A stretch of DNA of 64,000 nucleotides from Pseudomonas sp. ICMP 561. Its GTDB lineage: Bacteria > Pseudomonadota > Gammaproteobacteria > Pseudomonadales > Pseudomonadaceae. Shown here piece by piece: positions 37,807-45,976 of the stretch. Numbering within the stretch: the first letter of the stretch is position 1; every line of letters starts with the position of its first letter. The translations under genes and the position numbers were made by a program. The stretch covers positions 248,001 through 312,000 of the forward strand of contig NZ_LKBT01000001.1 in NCBI RefSeq assembly GCF_002699985.1. The letters are read 5' to 3'. A model generated the notes under the pieces. That model was not told the DNA's origin. It ran no database searches and worked only from the letters and a program-made list of their open reading frames with translations.

Positions 37807-37833
37807 ATAAAAAAGCCCCTTCGAAAAGGGGCT
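37807..37833 (-). terminator. Terminator of the flgBCDE operon
   Basis: AGCCCCTT (37,814-37,821) and AAGGGGCT (37,826-37,833) with a four-base loop, followed on the minus strand by a T-tract. It lies about 30 bp past the flgE stop. Confidence 0.92.
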
Positions 37834-37861
37834 CTTCAGGCAGCGTGTACAGCGACGTTTA

Positions 37862-39202
37862 TCACGTCATCTGGATAGTGGTCTGCATGATAGTGCTTTG
37901 CGTAGAGATGGTCTTCGCATTCGCCTGATAGTTACTTTGCGCCTTGATCAGGTTAACCAGCTCCATGGTCAGGTCAACGTTGGAATCTTCCAGCGCCTGA
38001 CCGGAAATGTCGCCCAGCGTACCCGACTGAGGAGCACCGGTAACCGGCACGCCGGAGGCGAAGGTTTCACGCCAGTTAGTACCACCGGCTGGAGACAGAC
38101 CCTGCACGTTGGCGAAGTTGGTCAGCGAAACCTGACCAATGACTTTGGATTGACCGTTGGTGTAACTGGCAAACAGGTTGCCCGTGGCGTCGACGCTCAT
38201 GGAGCTGATCTGACCGGTTGCGTAACCATTCTGCGACTTGGTGATAGCACCTGATACAGACGCGGTCTGAGTAGTTGAGAGCATGTTCAGTTGCACGCCA
38301 CCCACTGCAGCCGCAGCACCGTTATCAACCCAGTTTGGAACCGTTGCAGTACCCGCATTGTAAGCCGGATTCCAGTTGGAGATCTGGAAGGTAGCATCAG
38401 CATTAACCACGACGTTCGCAGTCGACGTCGGCAACGGGTTGGTAATCAGAGCCCCCGCAGAGTCAAAGCTCAATACCGTCTGGTCCGGGGTAGTGGCGGT
38501 TGCCAAATCAGCGTTGGTCGGGTCGCTGATGCTACGACCATCAATCAGCGAGTACATGGTCCATGTGTTGGTACCGGACTTGGCAAAGTACTGATCCAGG
38601 GTGTGCTCGTTACCCTGAGAGTCGTAGATCGCGGTACTGATAGGGAAGTTGTAAGAAGCAGTATTGCTCGGATCGAACGGTGTGACAGTAGGTATTGTCG
38701 CAGTCGAGTTCATGTTCGAGGCAAGCGTAATGCTACTTGTAGGATTTGGCGCCAGGTTCGAGGAGTCAACCCGCAGATTCTGGGAGACACCCGTTACCAC
38801 ATTGCCGTTGGCATCAACGTTATAGCCCTGCAGGTTCATGCCGGAACTGTTGACGACGTAACCGTCTTTATCGGTATGGAAAGCACCCGCGCGAGTGTAC
38901 AGCTTCTCGCCGTTGTTGCTGATCATGAAGAAACCATTACCGTTGATCGCCAGATCGAGGCTGTTGGCGGTGCCGGTGGTCAAGGTGCCCTGAGTGAACT
39001 GCTGGGACACTGCAGCGGTTCTTACGCCACTGCCGACGTTGGTGTTGCCGGAAGTACCGCGAATGGATTGCGCGTACTGATCAGCAAACTCCACGCGGGA
39101 AGATTTGAACCCGTTGGTTGCAACGTTGGCAATATTGTTGCCTGCTACGTCCAGACTTTTATTTGCTGCGTAGAGCCCACTAAGACCGGTATTGAATGAC
39201 AT
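37862..39202 (-). CDS. flgE: Flagellar hook protein FlgE
   Basis: FlgE is the main subunit of the hook. 446 residues. N-terminus MSFNTGLSGLYAANKSLDVA, then GNNIANVATNGFKSSRVEFA. The single mid-domain unit has EHTLDQYFAKSGTNTWTMYS. The C-terminus has ALEDSNVDLTMELVNLIKAQ, then SNYQANAKTISTQSTIMQ. GAAGGAG lies upstream of the ATG. It is the last gene of flgBCDE, 28 bp after flgD, with a terminator following. Confidence 0.95.
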   Translation of the reverse strand: MSFNTGLSGLYAANKSLDVAGNNIANVATNGFKSSRVEFADQYAQSIRGTSGNTNVGSGVRTAAVSQQFTQGTLTTGTANSLDLAINGNGFFMISNNGEKLYTRAGAFHTDKDGYVVNSSGMNLQGYNVDANGNVVTGVSQNLRVDSSNLAPNPTSSITLASNMNSTATIPTVTPFDPSNTASYNFPISTAIYDSQGNEHTLDQYFAKSGTNTWTMYSLIDGRSISDPTNADLATATTPDQTVLSFDSAGALITNPLPTSTANVVVNADATFQISNWNPAYNAGTATVPNWVDNGAAAAVGGVQLNMLSTTQTASVSGAITKSQNGYATGQISSMSVDATGNLFASYTNGQSKVIGQVSLTNFANVQGLSPAGGTNWRETFASGVPVTGAPQSGTLGDISGQALEDSNVDLTMELVNLIKAQSNYQANAKTISTQSTIMQTTIQMT

Positions 39203-39230
39203 GTAACACTCCTTCGCCGTCGAGTCGGCT

Positions 39231-39911
39231 CTAAATTCCGATAGTTTGTACTTTGGACAGCGCGATACTTTGACCGCCCGCCAGATTTAGTGTCATTTCT
39301 CCACCACTTACACCGGTGGTCACACTGTTGACCGTGGCGGGCAGGTACGTGGACAGGCCTGTTGGAGTGCCGTCCAGAGAACCTGAAGCCACAAAGCTGT
39401 AGTTGCCGGAAGCGACTTTTTCACCCGCTTCATTAGTGCCGTCCCAACTGAAACTTGAAGTACCCGCAGATTGGCTACCCATGTCGACTGTTTTGACCAG
39501 ATTCATCTGCGCGTCATAAATTTTGACGCTGGTTGTCGAGCTGGATGAAGGCACAACTGCAGACCCTGTCATGCCTTTCGCGGTATCAACCGAGGTTGCG
39601 CCCGCATTGACAATCACTGAACGGCCTACCAGAGAAGATGCCTGCAGAGCTTGGGAAGACTGATAGAGGCCAGCAATGCCGTCCACCGTGGTCGTCAGGT
39701 TCTGCATGCTTTCCAGGCTGCTGAACTGCGCCAACTGGGCAACGAACTCGCCGTTGTCCTGCGGCTCCAGCGGGTTCTGGTTCTTCATCTGTGTAACCAG
39801 CAACTGCAAAAACGCATCCTTGCCCAACGCGTCGTTGGAACTGGTCTTGGTTGCAGTAGGGTTTTGCAGCGAACTTATGAATTTCGCGGATACATCGTTT
39901 TCAACGGCCAT
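39231..39911 (-). CDS. flgD: Hook assembly scaffold FlgD
   Basis: FlgD caps the growing hook and is later replaced by FlgK. 226 residues. The N-terminal conserved block is LGKDAFLQLLVTQMKNQNPL, followed by DNGEFVAQLAQFSSLESMQN. The C-terminal part has a FlgD Tudor/Ig-like region with FSWDGTNEAGEKVASGNYSF. It starts 14 bp after the flgC stop. Confidence 0.95.
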   Translation of the reverse strand: MAVENDVSAKFISSLQNPTATKTSSNDALGKDAFLQLLVTQMKNQNPLEPQDNGEFVAQLAQFSSLESMQNLTTTVDGIAGLYQSSQALQASSLVGRSVIVNAGATSVDTAKGMTGSAVVPSSSSTTSVKIYDAQMNLVKTVDMGSQSAGTSSFSWDGTNEAGEKVASGNYSFVASGSLDGTPTGLSTYLPATVNSVTTGVSGGEMTLNLAGGQSIALSKVQTIGI

Positions 39912-39925
39912 TTACACGCCCCTTA

Positions 39926-40366
39926 TCACTGACCGAGGGTCAGGACTTTTTGCATCATGGATTTGGCGGTGTTCATGATTTCCGCGTTGGTCTGGAACGA
40001 ACGACTGGCAGAAATCATGTCGGCCATTTCTTCAACGACGTTCACGTTCGGGTAGTACACGTACCCATTGCCATCGGCAGACGGATGATTCGGCTCGTAG
40101 CGCGCTTCGAGGTTGGAAGCATCTTCAATGATGCCGTTGACCTGTACGCCCTGACCGGCCTCACCCTGATCCTGGAACAGCGAACCGCCGCCCTGCTGGC
40201 TTTGCTGGAAAACGGTCGCGAACACCGGGTGACGGGCGCGATAAGTCTGGTCCATGCTCGAAGACACAGTCTCGGCGTTGGCGATGTTACTGGCGGTGGT
40301 GTTCAACCGAGTGGTCTGAGCACTCATGCCGCTACCGGCAATGTTGAAGACGTTGGCTAGAGACAT
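39926..40366 (-). CDS. flgC: Proximal rod protein FlgC
   Basis: FlgC is a proximal rod subunit. 146 residues. The rod motif TTASNIANAETVSSSMDQTY lies near the N-terminus and the axial C-terminal motif NVVEEMADMISASRSFQTNA at the end. It is separated from flgB by three bases, so translation is coupled. Confidence 0.95.
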   Translation of the reverse strand: MSLANVFNIAGSGMSAQTTRLNTTASNIANAETVSSSMDQTYRARHPVFATVFQQSQQGGGSLFQDQGEAGQGVQVNGIIEDASNLEARYEPNHPSADGNGYVYYPNVNVVEEMADMISASRSFQTNAEIMNTAKSMMQKVLTLGQ

Positions 40367-40369
40367 GAA

Positions 40370-40777
40370 TTATTCTCCGCGAAGGGCTGCAACCAGCCCT
40401 TTGAATTTACTGTTGAGCAAGGTGAAGCTGGCCTGGAAACCGACGGAGTTTTCCGCGTAGTTGGCGCCTTCCACTTGAGCATCGACGGTGTTCTGATCCA
40501 GCGACGGCGCCGACGGTGTGCGGTACATCAGTGTGCCGTCGGTGTTGCCCATGCCTTCAGCTTCGATATGACGGTTGTTGGTCATATTCATCGCAAACTT
40601 GCCGTTGCTGACTTTGTCGCTTTCCGCGGCCAGCACAGAAGAGAAGTCCAGATCACGCGCCTTGTAGTTCGGTGTATCGGCGTTGGTGATGTTGTTAGCC
40701 AGGACTTCGGCACGCTGAGCGCGGAAGCTGAGTGCCTTTTCGTGAATGCCTAGTGCTTTATCGAAGCTGATGCTCAT
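40370..40777 (-). CDS. flgB: Proximal rod protein FlgB
   Basis: FlgB is the first rod subunit after FliE and opens the flgBCDE operon. 135 residues. It has RAEVLANNITNADTPNYKAR near the N-terminus and a C-terminal FlgB helix (SFTLLNSKFKGLVAALRGE). A sigma-54 promoter lies about 47 bp upstream. Confidence 0.95.
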   Translation of the reverse strand: MSISFDKALGIHEKALSFRAQRAEVLANNITNADTPNYKARDLDFSSVLAAESDKVSNGKFAMNMTNNRHIEAEGMGNTDGTLMYRTPSAPSLDQNTVDAQVEGANYAENSVGFQASFTLLNSKFKGLVAALRGE

Positions 40778-40823
40778 TTCGGGAAACCTTTACCGGTTGA
40801 CCAGATTTTCTTGATAGAGACAT

Positions 40824-40839
40824 AGCAATCAGCGTGCCA
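40824..40839 (-). promoter_or_regulatory. Sigma-54 promoter of flgBCDE
   Basis: Minus strand TGGCAC-GCTGA-TTGCT is a perfect RpoN match, about 47 bp upstream of the flgB ATG. Confidence 0.88.
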
Positions 40840-40990
40840 GTTTAGGAAAAGCCCTGTTTCAAAGGGCTGCGGGGCTTTGGGACAGACGTGATGCCAGAAA
40901 AGCGGCAAGTCATTTCCGCTGAGAGCGGCATAAGCGGCAAGGTGAACGCCGTAAAATTGCCAGGGTGGAGTCAAATGTGCTGAGTTCTAT

Positions 40991-41075
40991 GGTGTTCTTA
41001 TCGCGGGCAAGCCTCGCTCCCACAGGCAGAACGCAATCTCATGTGGGAGCGAGGCTTGCCCGCGATAAGAACACC
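40991..41075. repeat. REP doublet with 34-bp perfect inverted arms
   Basis: Arms 40,991-41,024 and 41,042-41,075 are perfect complements. They contain the Pseudomonas REP core GCGGGCAAGCCTCGCTCCCA and its complement, separated by 17 bp. The doublet lies between the flgB promoter and the cheR terminator. Confidence 0.9.
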
Positions 41076-41115
41076 ACCGACTCAACAGACCTGACATCAA
41101 TCAATCGCCACTACC

Positions 41116-41144
41116 AAAACAAAAAAGAGACCCGAAGGTCTCTT
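41116..41144 (-). terminator. Terminator of cheV-cheR
   Basis: AAAGAGACC (41,123-41,131) and GGTCTCTTT (41,136-41,144) around a CGAA loop, with a T-rich tail on the minus strand. It lies 20 bp past the cheR stop. Confidence 0.92.
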
Positions 41145-41163
41145 TCCTGAACAGCACTAAAGC

Positions 41164-41991
41164 TTACTTCGCCTGGTAAATAATCCCCGGACTGCATTGC
41201 ACCATCTGGTAATGATCCGGCAGACCATTCAGCGCCTCGGACGCACCGAGGAACAGATAGCCGCCCGGCTTGAGCGTGCCGTGAATGCGCAGCAGTATGT
41301 CTTTCTTCACCTCGGCCGAGAAGTAGATCAGCACGTTGCGGCAAAAGACGATGTCGAACTTGCCCAGGCTCGCATAGCTGTCCAGCAGGTTAAAGGCACG
41401 AAACTCGACCCGGCTCTTGATCGGAGCCTTGACCACCCAGCGCCCCGGCGACTTGACGTCGAAGTAACGCTGCAGGCGATCCGGAGACAAACCCCGACCG
41501 ATCGCCAGGCTGTCGTACTCACCCGACTTGCAGTTGGTGAGCATCAACCCCGACAAGTCAGTGGCAACAATCTGCGCACCGTTCTTCAACAGCCCGGAAT
41601 TGCTGCGCTCAAACTCGTCGATGGTCATCGACAGCGAGTACGGTTCCTGACCCGAAGAGCAGGCGGCCGACCAGATGCGCAGACGCTGACCAGGAGCAGC
41701 CTTGATCGCTTCGGGCAACACCTTGTTCTTCATCACCTCGAACGGATAGGTGTCGCGAAACCACAGGGTCTCGTTGGTCGTCATCGCATCCACCACCTGC
41801 TCGCGCAAACCGCTGCGTGGCTGTGACTGGATACGCTGAATCAGCTCCCCAAGGGTTTTGATGCCTTGCTGTTCCATCAACTTGTTGAGGCGACTGGAAA
41901 CCAGGTACTGCTTGTTCTCACCCAAAAGGATGCCACAGGCTTTTTCCAAAAATACCCGGAACTGCTCGAAATCCAAATTACCCGTAGCCAA
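41164..41991 (-). CDS. cheR: Chemotaxis protein methyltransferase CheR
   Basis: CheR methylates glutamates of chemoreceptors using SAM. The best start is TTG at 41,991, giving MATGNLDFEQFRVFLEKACG and 275 residues. GAGAGG lies 7 bp upstream of it, and this matches the N-terminus of other Pseudomonas CheR1 proteins; a GTG ten codons earlier has no ribosome site. The N-terminal helical domain carries SSRLNKLMEQQGIKTLGELI. The catalytic domain has AMTTNETLWFRD, LRIWSAACSSGQEPYSLSM, FDIVFCRNVLIYFS and PGGYLFLGASEAL. It lies 44 bp after cheV, in the usual Pseudomonas cheV-cheR pair. Confidence 0.94.
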   Translation of the reverse strand: MATGNLDFEQFRVFLEKACGILLGENKQYLVSSRLNKLMEQQGIKTLGELIQRIQSQPRSGLREQVVDAMTTNETLWFRDTYPFEVMKNKVLPEAIKAAPGQRLRIWSAACSSGQEPYSLSMTIDEFERSNSGLLKNGAQIVATDLSGLMLTNCKSGEYDSLAIGRGLSPDRLQRYFDVKSPGRWVVKAPIKSRVEFRAFNLLDSYASLGKFDIVFCRNVLIYFSAEVKKDILLRIHGTLKPGGYLFLGASEALNGLPDHYQMVQCSPGIIYQAK

Positions 41992-42035
41992 AATGCCGCC
42001 TCTCAAATCATGTAAAACCACCAGGAACGACGTTC

Positions 42036-42968
42036 CTAGCTGATGTCTGCTGCCTTGATTCTGTCCACAACGCGTGCTGCGAGATCATCAGGCCGGAATT
42101 TGGCAAGGAAGTCATCCGCGCCAACTTTCTTCACCATAGCCTGATTGAACACACCTGACAGAGAAGTATGCAAAACGATGTGCAATTTTTGCATCCGAGG
42201 GTCATTACGAATCTCGGAGGTAAGCGTGTAGCCGTCCATTTCCGGCATCTCGATGTCGGAAATCATCATCAGGAATTCTTCTTCAGGCTTCTTGCCTTCA
42301 GCGACCATCTGCTTGAGGTAATCCAGTGCCTGACGACCGTCGTTGAGCGCAACCACTTCCACGCCAACAGTCTGTAGACAGCGGCTGACCTGTTTGCGCG
42401 CCACTGACGAGTCATCGACCGTCAGCACTCGCAGAGAAATGGCTTTGTGATGGGTTTCCTCGTCGATCACACCGACAGACACGGCTTCCGACATCGGTGC
42501 CACTTCCGCAAGAATTTTCTCGACGTCGATGATTTCCACCAACTGGTTATCGACCCGCGTCACCGCCGTCAGGTAGTGATCGCGACCCGTTCCCTTGGGT
42601 GGCGGATGGATCTCTTCCCAGTTCATGTTCACGATGCGCTCGACCGAGTCCACCAGAAAACCCTGAACCTTGGTGTTGTACTCAGTGATGATCACGAACG
42701 CATTATCAATCGACATCTGCCCTGGCAAACCGGTTGCCATGGCGAGATCGAGAATCGGGATCGTCCCGCCACGAATGTTGGCAACGCCGCGCACAATCCG
42801 ACTGGATTTAGGCATCACAGTGAGCTTGGGGCATTGCAGCACCTCCTTCACCTTGAAGACGTTGATCCCATAAAGCTGTTTGCCATTGAGACGGAACAAC
42901 AAGAGCTCAAGGCGATTCTGCCCAACCAGCTGTGTTCGCTGGTTCACTGAATCCATTACACCGGCCAT
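42036..42968 (-). CDS. cheV: Chemotaxis coupling protein CheV
   Basis: CheV links receptors to CheA and carries its own receiver domain. 310 residues: an N-terminal CheW-like domain (about 15-165, ELLLFRLNGKQLYGINVFKV... IVRGVANIRGGTIPILDLAM) and a C-terminal receiver (about 180-305) with DD in LTVDDSSVARKQV and the phospho-acceptor Asp in MMISDIEMPEMDG. GGGGAG lies upstream of the ATG. It is divergent from flgA, with an 80-bp intergenic region. Confidence 0.95.
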   Translation of the reverse strand: MAGVMDSVNQRTQLVGQNRLELLLFRLNGKQLYGINVFKVKEVLQCPKLTVMPKSSRIVRGVANIRGGTIPILDLAMATGLPGQMSIDNAFVIITEYNTKVQGFLVDSVERIVNMNWEEIHPPPKGTGRDHYLTAVTRVDNQLVEIIDVEKILAEVAPMSEAVSVGVIDEETHHKAISLRVLTVDDSSVARKQVSRCLQTVGVEVVALNDGRQALDYLKQMVAEGKKPEEEFLMMISDIEMPEMDGYTLTSEIRNDPRMQKLHIVLHTSLSGVFNQAMVKKVGADDFLAKFRPDDLAARVVDRIKAADIS

Positions 42969-43020
42969 GCTGCGACTCCCCTATCAAAGTAACCATCGCC
43001 ACAGCACCTGGTCAGGTAAG

Positions 43021-43036
43021 CGGCACGGGCCTTGCT
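43021..43036 (+). promoter_or_regulatory. Sigma-54 promoter of flgA
   Basis: CGGCAC-GGGCC-TTGCT matches the RpoN consensus with one mismatch and correct GG-N10-GC spacing. The predicted transcription start (12 bp past the GC) falls at about 43,047, essentially on the proposed flgA ATG. Confidence 0.72.
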
Positions 43037-43047
43037 TTTCATACTTC

Positions 43048-43806
43048 ATGAATGCAAAAACGACAATTTCCCGACACGCCATCTTCAAGAACCGCATCTT
43101 GCTCTGTTCGCTGGCTTTGCTGTGTCTTTCTGCCTTGGTGAATACCAGCCGGGCAGACAGTTTCACATTGCCTGAACAACTTATCGGCGTCACTCAGGGG
43201 TTTCTTGAATTCACAGTTGAAGACTATTTGGCGACTGCCCAGATCGAAGGGCGCTACGAAATTGAAGTGCGTCAATTGGACCCGCGTCTGCGCATGCCTT
43301 TTTGCGACAAGGAATTGACAGCAAGTCTGGAAAGCCCGCGTCCCGTTGGCCGCGTGACTACCCGGGTACGCTGCGAGGGCTCGTCGCCCTGGACGGTGTT
43401 TGTGCCCGCCCAAGTGCGGTTGTTTCGCAATGTAGTGACCGCTGTTCGCCCACTCAAGCGTGACGCGGTAGTTACCGAGCAGGACATCGCCATGCGCGAG
43501 CGCGACATCGGTTTGCTGGGTCAGGGATTTCTATCTGCCGAAGATCAGGCGATAGGACAGAAGATCCTCCGACCAATGGTCATCGATCAAATCATTGCAC
43601 CCAACTTTCTGGAACAGCCCCAGATGGTTAAAAAGGGTGATCAGGTGGTGATCACCGCTCGCAGCGGCTCCATCTCCGTGCGGATGCCGGGTGAAGCGTT
43701 GTCTGACGGGACGTTCAACGAACAGATACGGGTCAAGAACCTCAACTCAAAGCGCATCATAAAGGCCAACATTACCGGGCCTGGACAGGTGGAGGCCCCT
43801 ATGTGA
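43048..43806 (+). CDS. flgA: P-ring assembly chaperone FlgA
   Basis: A periplasmic chaperone for P-ring assembly. The start [20 protein letters not shown] gives 252 residues with a signal peptide ending near NTSRA. The conserved C-terminal SAF/FlgA region includes [60 protein letters not shown] and [20 protein letters not shown]. The longer open frame runs back into cheV and is not used. No good Shine-Dalgarno precedes the ATG, and the sigma-54 promoter predicts a start site right at it. The message may therefore be leaderless or the true start may lie further in, for example a TTG in the signal peptide. Confidence 0.92.
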   Translation: MNAKTTISRHAIFKNRILLCSLALLCLSALVNTSRADSFTLPEQLIGVTQGFLEFTVEDYLATAQIEGRYEIEVRQLDPRLRMPFCDKELTASLESPRPVGRVTTRVRCEGSSPWTVFVPAQVRLFRNVVTAVRPLKRDAVVTEQDIAMRERDIGLLGQGFLSAEDQAIGQKILRPMVIDQIIAPNFLEQPQMVKKGDQVVITARSGSISVRMPGEALSDGTFNEQIRVKNLNSKRIIKANITGPGQVEAPM

Positions 43807-43928
43807 TCAGCTATGCGGCGCGATAGAACACTGGCGTGAAACGCTTGTTTTTCCTAGACTGCGAAACAACTTCTGCGGTTCGAGGTCCATTGGCTGCGCA
43901 AAACGCAAATGGATTTCACTTAGCAGGC

Positions 43929-43955
43929 TAAAGTTTTTTTGCATTTGGTCGAAAC
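43929..43955 (+). promoter_or_regulatory. FliA (sigma-28) promoter of flgMN
   Basis: TAAAGTTT (43,929-43,936), an 11-bp spacer, and GTCGAAAC (43,948-43,955). The -35 is perfect and the -10 keeps the CGA core. It lies about 36 bp upstream of the flgM ATG. Confidence 0.82.
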
Positions 43956-43990
43956 CATGGCAAGCGTCCAATTACCCAGAGGTTTTTATC

Positions 43991-44308
43991 ATGGTCATTG
44001 ACTTCAACAGACTGAACAGCGGCAACGCGGTTAGCGGCACGACACGTACCAACAGCGTTAAAGAAACAGGCAAGACAGAAGCAGCGGTTAAAACCGGCGC
44101 ACTGGAAAAAACCGCCGGCACCGGCGAATCCGTAAAACTGAGCAGTGAGTCTCAACAGTTGCAAAAGATCACTGACAAGCTAGGCGAACTGCCGACCGTC
44201 AACAGCGCCCGCGTGGCGGAGTTGAAACAAGCGATCGCAGATGGCAGCTATAAAGTGGACAGCAACCGTGTAGCCAGCAAGCTGCTTAATTTCGAAGCTT
44301 CGCGCTAG
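43991..44308 (+). CDS. flgM: Anti-sigma-28 factor FlgM
   Basis: FlgM binds and inhibits FliA until the hook is complete, when it is exported. 105 residues: [16 protein letters not shown], a disordered Thr/Lys-rich middle, and the conserved FliA-binding C-terminal half [20 protein letters not shown], then [22 protein letters not shown] lies about 9 bp before the ATG. Its FliA promoter gives the usual feedback loop. flgN follows after 49 bp. Confidence 0.95.
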   Translation: MVIDFNRLNSGNAVSGTTRTNSVKETGKTEAAVKTGALEKTAGTGESVKLSSESQQLQKITDKLGELPTVNSARVAELKQAIADGSYKVDSNRVASKLLNFEASR

Positions 44309-44357
44309 CCCAATGCTCGCGCGGTATCTTCTGGACGCTTAAAAACCAGAGCATGCG

Positions 44358-44822
44358 ATGCAAGACACTACTTTGCTCCAACTGATGACCGAAGACATGG
44401 TCCCGGCCCAGCAATTGCTGGAAATACTGCAGGCAGAATCCCTTGCCCTGATCGGCCGCGACATGGTCGAGATGGAGCACGTTCTGGCTAAAAAGCAGGC
44501 GCTTGTGGTATTGCTCGAACAGCATGGCCGCAAACGCAGCCAGATCCTTAGTGGGTTAGGACTGAGTCCGGACCGCAATGGCCTGAGCGCGCTTGCAGCC
44601 AGCTCGTCGCTGGGCGAACAGTTGATCAAGGCGGGCGACGAGTTGAGCGCAGTGATTACTCAGTGCCAACTCGTCAACACACAGAATGGCAGTTCCATCG
44701 TTATGCAGCAGGCCTCTACTGCGCATCAATTACGGATACTGACCGGTGACATGCCCACGCTCTATGACAATCGTGGGTCGACATCGGGCCGTGCAAAACC
44801 ACGGCCGTTAAGCCAAGCGTAG
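44358..44822 (+). CDS. flgN: Flagellar export chaperone FlgN
   Basis: FlgN is the cytoplasmic chaperone for FlgK and FlgL. 154 residues, helical, with [20 protein letters not shown] and [20 protein letters not shown]. The disordered tail is basic. It lies between flgM and flgZ, as in other pseudomonads. Confidence 0.92.
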   Translation: MQDTTLLQLMTEDMVPAQQLLEILQAESLALIGRDMVEMEHVLAKKQALVVLLEQHGRKRSQILSGLGLSPDRNGLSALAASSSLGEQLIKAGDELSAVITQCQLVNTQNGSSIVMQQASTAHQLRILTGDMPTLYDNRGSTSGRAKPRPLSQA

Positions 44823-44904
44823 TTTTCTGTATCAAGGCGCTTTGCATGCTGGCAAGATGCCTGCAATTGCATTGCTGTCGTATTTTGCCTGGAGATGGAA
44901 AAAA

Positions 44905-45651
44905 GTGAATGGCTCAAGCGCGGACGATGCTCCGCAGCCCCCAAAGGTACTGAATACGCCTTTGGAAATTGCCGCCAATTTGCGGCTGCTACTTGAAAGT
45001 CATGATCCCCTGATCATCACTTTTCATGAGCGCACACAACGTTTTCAAAGTTATTTGATTGAGGTCGACCGCGAAAGCGATGTCATTGCCCTCGATGAAA
45101 TGATCCCCCGTGACGGCGAAAAATTCCTCGCCAACGGTGAAGCTTACCGGGTTGAAGGCTTCCATGACGGCGTCCGAATCGCCTGGGAAAGCAACAACCA
45201 GATGACCATTCATGAAGTTAATGGCGAACGTTTCTACCGCGGCCCGTTGCCAACTGAAGTTATCTATCACCAGCGTCGTAACGCCTTCCGTGCAGCATTG
45301 AAGCTTGCCCAGCTGGTCAGCATCGAGATGGGCGGCGACCGACTGAAATTCCCTTTAAGCGGCAAATTGCTGGATATCTCCGCGACGGGGTGCAAGCTTC
45401 GCTTTGAGGGCGATGTTTCAGAACGCATGCAGTTGGGCCAGGTGTATGAGCGTTTCGTTGCTCAATTGCCGTTCGGCACCATGACCGCCCCGGTTGAATT
45501 GCGTTATCTGCACTTCGAAGAAAGGGTCAACACCACCTTTGCCGGGATTCGCTTCCATAACATGAGCGGCCTTGTGCAGCGTCAGGTTGAACGTTTTGTG
45601 TACCAACTGCAGCGTGAAGCCCGTCGCTTCGACAAGGACGACGACTTCTGA
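44905..45651 (+). CDS. flgZ: PilZ-domain flagellar brake protein FlgZ (YcgR type)
   Basis: A c-di-GMP receptor that slows swimming by acting on the motor stators. Start GTG at 44,905 (reads [15 protein letters not shown]) with GGAG 9 bp upstream; 248 residues. The N-terminal YcgR domain (about 20-120) contains [20 protein letters not shown]. The C-terminal PilZ domain (about 125-240) shows both c-di-GMP-binding motifs, RRNAFR and [11 protein letters not shown]. It follows flgN by 82 bp and ends at a strong terminator. Confidence 0.93.
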   Translation: MNGSSADDAPQPPKVLNTPLEIAANLRLLLESHDPLIITFHERTQRFQSYLIEVDRESDVIALDEMIPRDGEKFLANGEAYRVEGFHDGVRIAWESNNQMTIHEVNGERFYRGPLPTEVIYHQRRNAFRAALKLAQLVSIEMGGDRLKFPLSGKLLDISATGCKLRFEGDVSERMQLGQVYERFVAQLPFGTMTAPVELRYLHFEERVNTTFAGIRFHNMSGLVQRQVERFVYQLQREARRFDKDDDF

Positions 45652-45670
45652 CAGCGGTATCCGGTTGCTA

Positions 45671-45705
45671 AAAAGGCGATTGCGCGGTGAGCGTAATCGC
45701 CTTTT
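45671..45705. terminator. Terminator of flgMNZ
   Basis: AAAAGGCGATT (45,671-45,681) and AATCGCCTTTT (45,695-45,705), an 11-bp perfect stem with a T-tract on the plus strand and an A-tract on the other side. Confidence 0.93.
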
Positions 45706-45735
45706 TTGTTCATCCTGCCTGCCGTGACGCGGAAC

Positions 45736-45826
45736 CTGTAGGAGTGAGCTTGCTCGCGATTGGGCCTGTCAGTCGATGAATATATTGCCTGTGCTGGAGC
45801 TATCGCGAGCAAGCTCACTCCTACAG
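45736..45826. repeat. REP doublet
   Basis: Inverted arms of 25 bp at 45,736-45,760 and 45,802-45,826, containing GTAGGAGTGAGCTTGCTCGC and its complement, with about 41 bp between them. Confidence 0.9.
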
Positions 45827-45911
45827 TAAAAAGCATTCCAAATCAGATAGTTATATTTTTTTGATGAGAGCTAACTTTTTGGCAAGGCAGAGCTTCTGAC
45901 TATGCAGGCTT

Positions 45912-45941
45912 GGCTTCTCGCCAACAAGTTGGCTCCTGCAG
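45912..45941. repeat. Single REP sequence
   Basis: Reverse complement reads as CCTGCAGGAGCCAACTTGTT followed by GGCGAGAAGCC, a Pseudomonas REP variant different from the doublets nearby. Only one arm is present. It lies just past the 3' end of the MFS gene. Confidence 0.75.
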
Positions 45942-45976
45942 GTCAGTCCACTCAAGCCTGACGAGCGTTAAAGACC

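Noticed and set aside
40990..41076. CRISPR-like repeats
   Set aside because: The REP doublets are inverted pairs, not regularly spaced direct repeats; no cas gene is present.
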